Assembly (NCBI GenBank): GCA_019594235.1
Contig: JAFDTG010000053.1
Coordinates: 1-10,514, forward strand
Direction: 5' to 3'
Source: Candidatus Saliniplasma halalkaliphilum
GTDB taxonomy: Archaea; Thermoplasmatota; Thermoplasmata; Halarchaeoplasmatales; Halarchaeoplasmataceae
Length of the DNA: 10,514 nt
The notes beneath the pieces are model-generated. The model did not search any database. It worked only from the letters and a program-made list of their open reading frames with translations, and was not told the DNA's origin. Position 1 is the stretch's first letter, and every line of letters starts with the position of its first letter. A program made the translations under genes and the position numbers. Positions 6,171-10,514 of this stretch are shown piece by piece.

Positions 6171-7176
6171 ATTTATATAGACTAAAGCCTGTCAAAGGAT
6201 CCTCTGGATCCAAAATAAAAGTGCTCCTTCCTGTTATATAGGCTGAACCTGTTATTTCAGGTTTGACAACTGTAGTCCCCTGCCTTTTATCTGTATCCAT
6301 TATTCTTCCACTGAATTCAGTTCCGATTATACTCTGGTACCGGTACTCTTCATCAACATCCAAAATTTCTTTGTGATGCAAAAGAGTCATCTTTGCACAA
6401 GTCCCAGTTCCGCATGGTGACCTGTCGATCGAACCGTCGGCAAAAACAACTATGTTTCGATCAACATCTTCTCTAGATTCATAAAACTCCAAAAGAGAAA
6501 CTTCTTCTTTATTTCCTGTTAATGGATTTATAAAATCATTTTCTTCATTCAATCTATTTCTTAACTCGATACCGATCTTCTTTAAAATATCCAATTCATC
6601 GATATCTATAGTATAACCTAAATCTTTGACATCAACCAAACCAACTAAATTACCAGAATAAACCAAATCGATTTCCACATCTGATTTAATCTCCGTCATT
6701 TCTAATTCTATTTCTTTCTTCCCGATCACAAAAGAATCCACGTTCTTTACGCTCACTTCCTTCACTTTATCTGCTTCAATCCTAGCTCTGCATTCCACGA
6801 TACCTGCTGGAGTTTCAATTTTGATCTTTTCCTTTTCTGGTAAAAAACTGGTTTCTATAAGAGCGGTAACTATTCCAATCGTGCCATGTCCACACATATC
6901 CAAGTATCCGGTGGTATGCATGAAGATCGCTCCCAGATCAGCTTCTGACATTTCGGTTTTCACCGGGATGGCTCCGAACATATCATCGTGTCCTCTAGGT
7001 TCTTTCATCAATAGTTCTCGGATGTCGTCGTACTTTTCAGCAAAGAGATCCCTCTGTTCAGCCACACTCCTTCCAAAAAAGGGAAATAAATTGATCCCAC
7101 TGACAAGTATCCTTGTTGGTTCACCAGCGGTGTGCGTCTCTATTGTTTTTAGTTGGTAGTTTTTTTCCATATCCAT
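6169..7176 (-). CDS. Proline racemase / 4-hydroxyproline epimerase family protein
   Basis: A 335-residue member of the PLP-independent proline racemase family. Both catalytic cysteines are kept: Cys95 in MCGHGTIG (94-101) and Cys255 in DRSPCGTGT (251-259). The substrate loop PRGHDDMFGA (60-69) and the opening THTAGEPTR (14-22) are standard. Having Cys at both positions argues for racemase or epimerase rather than trans-3-hydroxyproline dehydratase, in which one Cys is replaced. Proline racemase and hydroxyproline 2-epimerase cannot be told apart here with confidence. The ATG at 7176 has AGGA 5 bases upstream. It follows the nitrilase-family gene by 12 bases and is the last gene of its operon, facing the racemase gene tail to tail. 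With prolidase-like and PepD peptidases nearby, a role in using proline or hydroxyproline from peptides is likely. Confidence 0.93.
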   Translation of the reverse strand: MDMEKNYQLKTIETHTAGEPTRILVSGINLFPFFGRSVAEQRDLFAEKYDDIRELLMKEPRGHDDMFGAIPVKTEMSEADLGAIFMHTTGYLDMCGHGTIGIVTALIETSFLPEKEKIKIETPAGIVECRARIEADKVKEVSVKNVDSFVIGKKEIELEMTEIKSDVEIDLVYSGNLVGLVDVKDLGYTIDIDELDILKKIGIELRNRLNEENDFINPLTGNKEEVSLLEFYESREDVDRNIVVFADGSIDRSPCGTGTCAKMTLLHHKEILDVDEEYRYQSIIGTEFSGRIMDTDKRQGTTVVKPEITGSAYITGRSTFILDPEDPLTGFSLYK

Positions 7177-7188
7177 ACACTTCCTATA

Positions 7189-7998
7189 TCACTTATCTCT
7201 TTGACCTGTTCTCACATTCAATTTCTTTCGATATACTTCAGGTTTTACCATCGATAACCAATCTATTTCTTTTCTCCGGTCTAAAACTTTTTGTTTATCT
7301 ATCTCTATAAACAAAACATCTTCTTTTTTTTCCAACTCACCAATTGTTTCCCCACTTGGGTCTATCGCAACGGTTTTCCCACAATAATCATTTTTAGAAT
7401 CAAGAGCGTTAACACCTAGGACATAAGCTTGGTTTTCAGATGCTCTAGCAGTGATCATCTGTTTCCATAATTTATCATATGGCTCCCGCCAGGCACTTGG
7501 GAATATTAGAAATTCTGCACCATTTAAAGCAGCTGACCGAGAAAACTCCGGAAAACCAAGGTCCGCACACAATCCCAACCCGATATTCCACCCTTTAATA
7601 TCAAAAAGGCCTATAGAGGAACCGGGAGTGAAGAAATCTTTTTCTTTATCCCATAAATGAACTTTTCTGTAAGTATGAATGAGTTCACCATCATTTTGAA
7701 AAGTTAGCGCAGAACTGTAATAATTTCCTCTGGTTTTTTCAATCAGTCCTGCAACCACATGTACATCATATCCTTCAGCTAAATCCTTGAAAAATTGAAT
7801 TTGTTTTTGAATTTCTTTCTCTTTTAGATTAGAGATCACTTCGTAATCGAATCCATGGATACATGATTCAGGGAAACATAGTATATCTGTATCTTTCAAA
7901 TTCGATTTATTTAAGATATTATTAATTTTATTATAATATGATTCTAGACCGTCTTTATAATTCAATTGAACACATGCTGTCTTTAATTTATCTGACAT
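7189..7998 (-). CDS. Carbon-nitrogen hydrolase (nitrilase superfamily)
   Basis: A 269-residue nitrilase-superfamily amidase. The Glu-Lys-Cys catalytic triad is complete: Glu44 (CFPESCIHG), Lys112 (YRKVHLW) and Cys144 (LGLCADLGFPE). A second conserved Glu119 follows the Lys in WDKEKDFFTPG. The family hydrolyses amides or carbamoyl groups in the cytoplasm; members near hydantoin genes can be N-carbamoyl amino acid hydrolases or beta-ureidopropionases. The motif after the Cys is CADLGFPE, without the Arg often found in CYDxRFPE versions, and the protein is shorter than typical carbamoylases (about 300), so omega-amidase or another small-amide activity is equally possible. It lies 42 bases after the M29-like gene and 12 before the proline racemase. 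The ribosome binding site is weak (GGTAG about 6 bases before ATG). Confidence 0.92.
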   Translation of the reverse strand: MSDKLKTACVQLNYKDGLESYYNKINNILNKSNLKDTDILCFPESCIHGFDYEVISNLKEKEIQKQIQFFKDLAEGYDVHVVAGLIEKTRGNYYSSALTFQNDGELIHTYRKVHLWDKEKDFFTPGSSIGLFDIKGWNIGLGLCADLGFPEFSRSAALNGAEFLIFPSAWREPYDKLWKQMITARASENQAYVLGVNALDSKNDYCGKTVAIDPSGETIGELEKKEDVLFIEIDKQKVLDRRKEIDWLSMVKPEVYRKKLNVRTGQRDK

Positions 7999-8008
7999 AT
8001 TATACTAC

Positions 8009-8037
8009 CAATGCAAAATAAATAAAAAGGGTTTTTG
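8009..8037 (-). promoter_or_regulatory. AAAAACCC then T-rich tract between M29-like and nitrilase genes
   Basis: The 42-base gap reads, on the minus strand, AAAAACCC followed by TTTTTATTTATTTT. This could be a partial archaeal terminator for the M29-like gene, or a TATA-like element (TTTATTTA) for the nitrilase gene. If it is the promoter, the nitrilase leader would be very short. The same AAAACCCTTT...TTATTTT pattern occurs at 20-40 on the plus strand, which slightly favours termination. Confidence 0.25.
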
Positions 8038-8040
8038 GAT

Positions 8041-9084
8041 TTATCGAAGTTCTTTCTCGAGTTTCTCCAATTCGGGGAAGTTCACTATCTTTCCCTCGTC
8101 CAACAGCTGTTTACCATCGAGCCATACAGAGGAACTAGAGCAAATACCATCGCAGTGTGAGGATGCTGGGATCCCACCTTCTTGTTCAGGTACAAGTTTA
8201 GAACCTACGTTACCAAGGCCCCATTCGGTACCTCCCCATATCCTCTCGTCCTCAACGATTTTACCGGTCAATTTGGCTCCTGGATTGAATCCATAGCTTA
8301 TGTGTGCCAGTCGATACATGTTTTCATCGTCGAATTTTTCTAACCAATTTTTGAACTCTTGAGCTTCTCTGCCACCTTCGATCTTTACTGCTTTTCCTTT
8401 CTCTATGGTCAATTCGATAGGGTTGTCAAGCAATCCTATTGGAGGTACCAAAGAACCATCGAAGACTAATTTACCGTTGATAGACTCGAACTTGGGACTC
8501 CAACTTATCTGTCCAGGAAGCATGGAGGCCTTTCCTCTCATTATGTCTCCGGAATGGACTATCATATGCCTCTCAGGATGATTTTCGAATTCCAGATCTG
8601 TCCCAGCAGGAGTCGTGACCCTGATCTTTTTTGCTTCACCAGTGACTATAGCAACTTTCTTCAAAAATATCGCCAGTTTCGGCATGTCGACCCTTCCGAT
8701 GGTTCTAACCATCATATCTGGAGTCATCTCTACAAGACAGATATATCGGATATCATCACTTGCCTCGATTACTTTATCGTATACCGTAGAATATAGGAGC
8801 CACTGTTCATTAAACTCGATCCAAACATCTGCTTCTTTCAATGCTCCAGCCAAGGTTTTCAGAGGAAGCATATCGTCTGCAGCTTTACCTACGCCTTCAG
8901 GGGTTGCATTCCAAATCACCATGGGTTTTCCACCGGCAGTAAAAACCTCTGAAGCGGTAGCCTTAACAACGTCTTCATTCGAGTTGGTATCAGCGGTGAT
9001 CACTACGTTGTCACCTTCTTCAACTTCTAAAATATCTCTAACCAAAGTCCTTCCGGACTTTCCTAATTCAAAATCGTATGCCAT
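8041..9084 (-). CDS. M29 aminopeptidase / NicX-like metalloenzyme
   Basis: A 347-residue protein of the M29 (aminopeptidase T) superfamily, which also holds 2,5-dihydroxypyridine 5,6-dioxygenase (NicX). Residues 1-150 form the N-terminal domain; SGDIMRGKASMLPGQ (178-192) and the C-terminal third carry family motifs, including FNPGAKLTGKIVEDE (266-280). His261 (LAHISYG), His310 and Asp312 (SSHCDG) reproduce the His/His-X-Asp iron triad reported for NicX, whereas true M29 peptidases have Glu at the first position and a His where this protein has Glu287 (GGTEWG). Peptidase activity is therefore doubtful: a mononuclear-metal ring-cleaving or hydrolytic enzyme fits better. The ATG at 9084 (MAYDFELG) is chosen for its GGTGG 5 bases upstream; a longer frame to 9117 would cover promoter DNA. 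First gene of an operon with the nitrilase and proline racemase. Confidence 0.85.
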   Translation of the reverse strand: MAYDFELGKSGRTLVRDILEVEEGDNVVITADTNSNEDVVKATASEVFTAGGKPMVIWNATPEGVGKAADDMLPLKTLAGALKEADVWIEFNEQWLLYSTVYDKVIEASDDIRYICLVEMTPDMMVRTIGRVDMPKLAIFLKKVAIVTGEAKKIRVTTPAGTDLEFENHPERHMIVHSGDIMRGKASMLPGQISWSPKFESINGKLVFDGSLVPPIGLLDNPIELTIEKGKAVKIEGGREAQEFKNWLEKFDDENMYRLAHISYGFNPGAKLTGKIVEDERIWGGTEWGLGNVGSKLVPEQEGGIPASSHCDGICSSSSVWLDGKQLLDEGKIVNFPELEKLEKELR

Positions 9085-9089
9085 TTTAT

Positions 9090-9094
9090 CCACC
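9090..9094 (-). promoter_or_regulatory. Ribosome binding site of the M29-like gene
   Basis: GGTGG with a 5-base spacer to the ATG at 9084. It decides against the upstream in-frame start at 9117. Confidence 0.6.
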
Positions 9095-9126
9095 ACTATT
9101 GTGTATATAAATAGCACTCATCTGTT

Positions 9127-9134
9127 ATTTATAA
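9127..9134 (-). promoter_or_regulatory. TATA-like box of the M29-like operon
   Basis: TTATAAAT on the minus strand, about 46 bases before the ATG at 9084, predicts a start near 9104 and a short leader with the GGTGG site. A second match, ATTTATATAC at 9103-9112, is closer and would give an almost leaderless message. The two cannot be separated by eye. Confidence 0.4.
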
Positions 9135-9275
9135 TTTATGAAGATTTAATGAATATAGACTAAACAATTATCAATTTTGCCGTAAATGTGTTTTATTGCT
9201 ATTATTCATATTATTGTCTAATAAGACTATCCAGATATAAGTATAATTAATTTAGTGATATAATAAAGTCTGTTT

Positions 9276-9298
9276 AATTAAAATAAAAATTTGAAAAG
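9276..9298 (-). terminator. T-rich terminator tract after the PepD-like gene
   Basis: On the minus strand CTTTTCAAATTTTTATTTTAATT begins about 35 bases after the PepD stop at 9333, with no clear hairpin. It fits archaeal T-tract termination and separates this gene from the M29-like operon. The remaining gap from 9137 to 9275 shows no gene, only AT-rich DNA. Confidence 0.4.
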
Positions 9299-9332
9299 AT
9301 TTTTTACGGAGCCAGTTTGTTTTGTTACTAAA

Positions 9333-10514
9333 TCATTCTCGTTTATCTGAGAATTCCTCACTGATTTTTGTGACCAAGTTCCAAAGTTTTTCTACGGATT
9401 CGATTTCTATTTTTTCTGCAGGTGTGTGAACTCCTTTTAAAGTAGCACCGAAAGATATCATATCCATCTCCTCGTACTTTTGATTGATTATGCCTGTTTC
9501 TAACCCGGCGTGCATGGCTTCTACTTTTGGTTCGTCACCATGTAATTTATTAAAGGCTTCTTTAGAGATCTTTAGTATCTCTGAATCGGTATCAGGTTCC
9601 CAACCAGGATAGGCTTCATTTTCTTCAACTTTAGCTCCAAAATTTTCAGCAATTACTTTGATCCTGTCTCTATTGGATAAAAGTTCAGATTTTGAACTGC
9701 TCCTAGTCATCATAGTTATCTCAATTTCTCCATCGTCCTGTGATACAGTCGCAAGATTAGTCGAAGTCTTAACAAGACCAGGCACTTCTTGATTCATTGA
9801 CAGAACGCCGTGTGGCAGTGCTAATATAAATTCTATAATCTTTTTGGAGTACTTTCCATTGATAACTTCAAGATCGTCAATATCTACCTTCTCAATCTCC
9901 AAAGTCATTTCATCCTCGACTGAACTGTACTCAGCTTTCACTTCAGAAAAAACCTTTTTCATACGTTCTATAATCTCTTCTTCATTCCCATCTATATTTA
10001 TTACAGCACGAGAATAGCTGGGGATAGTGTTCCTTTTATTACCGCCTTCAATATGTTGAATTTTCAAGGTATTATCGTCTTTAATATCTCCGGTTTCGTA
10101 CAGTATTCTGCTTAAAATCTTATTTGCATTTCCCCTTCCTTTATGTATATCCAATCCGGAGTGCCCTCCATTCAACCCGTCGATGATAACTTCATAAAAA
10201 CTATCAGAATCCGTTTCTTCGAGTTTGACTGGCAACTTTATTAAAGTATCCCCAGAACCGGCACAGCCTATGATAAAAGTACCAAATTTTTCGCTGTCCA
10301 AGTTGATCAGAGTTTTCCCGTCGAAATAACCAGGTTTAATTCCCTTCGCCCCGTCTAGTCCTGTTTCCTCACTAACGGTAAATAGAAATTCCATAGGTCC
10401 ATGGGTCAATTCATCGTTGGTCATCATGGCTAGTGATATAGCGATCCCGATACCGTTATCGGCTCCCAAGGTAGTCCCGTCAGCGGTGATCCAACCGTTT
10501 TCTTTCTTAACAGG
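9333..10514 (-). CDS. pepD: PepD-type M20 dipeptidase, N-terminus beyond window edge
   Basis: The C-terminal 393 residues of an aminoacyl-histidine (cytosol nonspecific) dipeptidase; the reading frame is open to the right edge, so about 90 N-terminal residues, with the first zinc-ligand His and nearby catalytic Asp, are missing because of the window and not because of mutation. Visible: TTLGADNGIG (14-23 of the fragment) with the bridging Asp19; the catalytic/ligand pair Glu49-Glu50 in TVSEETGLDGAKG; Asp73 in NLDSE; the dimerisation/lid segment GLNGGHSGLDIHKGRGNANK; MHAGLETGII, typical of PepD; and the final ligand His in GVHTPAE near the C-terminus. PepD hydrolyses a wide range of dipeptides in the cytoplasm. 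It ends with its own T-rich tract, so it is probably a separate transcript from the downstream M29-like operon. Confidence 0.94.
   Translation of the reverse strand, partial: PVKKENGWITADGTTLGADNGIGIAISLAMMTNDELTHGPMEFLFTVSEETGLDGAKGIKPGYFDGKTLINLDSEKFGTFIIGCAGSGDTLIKLPVKLEETDSDSFYEVIIDGLNGGHSGLDIHKGRGNANKILSRILYETGDIKDDNTLKIQHIEGGNKRNTIPSYSRAVINIDGNEEEIIERMKKVFSEVKAEYSSVEDEMTLEIEKVDIDDLEVINGKYSKKIIEFILALPHGVLSMNQEVPGLVKTSTNLATVSQDDGEIEITMMTRSSSKSELLSNRDRIKVIAENFGAKVEENEAYPGWEPDTDSEILKISKEAFNKLHGDEPKVEAMHAGLETGIINQKYEEMDMISFGATLKGVHTPAEKIEIESVEKLWNLVTKISEEFSDKRE

Noticed and set aside
9085..9117. N-terminal extension of the M29-like protein (MLFIYTIVVDK) from an upstream start
   Set aside because: It would translate the GGTGG ribosome binding site and a TATA-like segment, and the family start fits MAYDFELG at 9084.
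8615..9163. Plus-strand open frame of 182 codons
   Set aside because: It is antisense to the well-supported M29-like gene, has Ser/Thr-rich shadow composition and no ribosome binding site or recognisable motif.
9137..9275. Possible small RNA or repeat in the gap between the PepD-like and M29-like genes
   Set aside because: Only a 4-base-pair GTCT/AGAC hairpin and loose AT repeats are visible, with no GC-rich stem, tRNA-like fold or repeated unit.

Overview
The window looks like an archaeal chromosome segment, probably from an anaerobe that lives on peptides and amino acids. The evidence is AT-rich TATA-like boxes about 45-55 bases before start codons, strong GGAGG/GGTG ribosome binding sites, tightly packed operons, and acidic, Lys/Glu-rich cytoplasmic proteins. 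No marker gene fixes the phylum. A hairpin-plus-U-tract terminator at 6145-6170 keeps a bacterial origin possible. I see no RNA genes, transposases, CRISPR arrays or phage genes.

Layout. (1) 5063 down to 54, minus strand: a compact six-gene operon encoding a HyuA-type hydantoinase/oxoprolinase ATPase, a DUF917 (S-Me-THD family) protein, an 87-residue winged-helix protein, an M24 prolidase-like peptidase, a nitroreductase-fold flavoprotein and a small DUF6092-like protein. Gaps are 1-19 bases or 8-base overlaps. (2) 5064-5366: a divergent control region with a perfect 19-base palindrome next to the hyuA ribosome binding site, a second near-palindrome, and TATA-like boxes facing both ways. (3) 5367-6128, plus strand: an Asp/Glu/hydantoin racemase, ended by a hairpin terminator. 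(4) 9084 down to 6169, minus strand: an M29/NicX-like metalloenzyme, a carbon-nitrogen (nitrilase) hydrolase and a two-cysteine proline racemase. (5) 10514 down to 9333, minus strand: the C-terminal part of a PepD-type M20 dipeptidase, cut by the right edge.

How they may fit together (inference). The racemase, the HyuA/DUF917 pair and the nitrilase-fold enzyme could racemise, open and decarbamoylate a hydantoin-like cyclic amide. The usual HyuB, metal-dependent hydantoinase and HyuC carbamoylase are absent from the window. A second theme is peptide and proline use: PepD and the M24 enzyme would release amino acids including proline, and proline racemase would make D-proline or epimerise hydroxyproline. 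The HyuA + DUF917 + nitroreductase + DUF6092 operon with its own small regulator is the least explained part and the best candidate for an undescribed pathway.

Three genes (starts 858, 3442, 5367) have an in-frame GTG inside or at the edge of their Shine-Dalgarno sequence, so longest-frame calls start 3-5 codons too early. I give the corrected starts.
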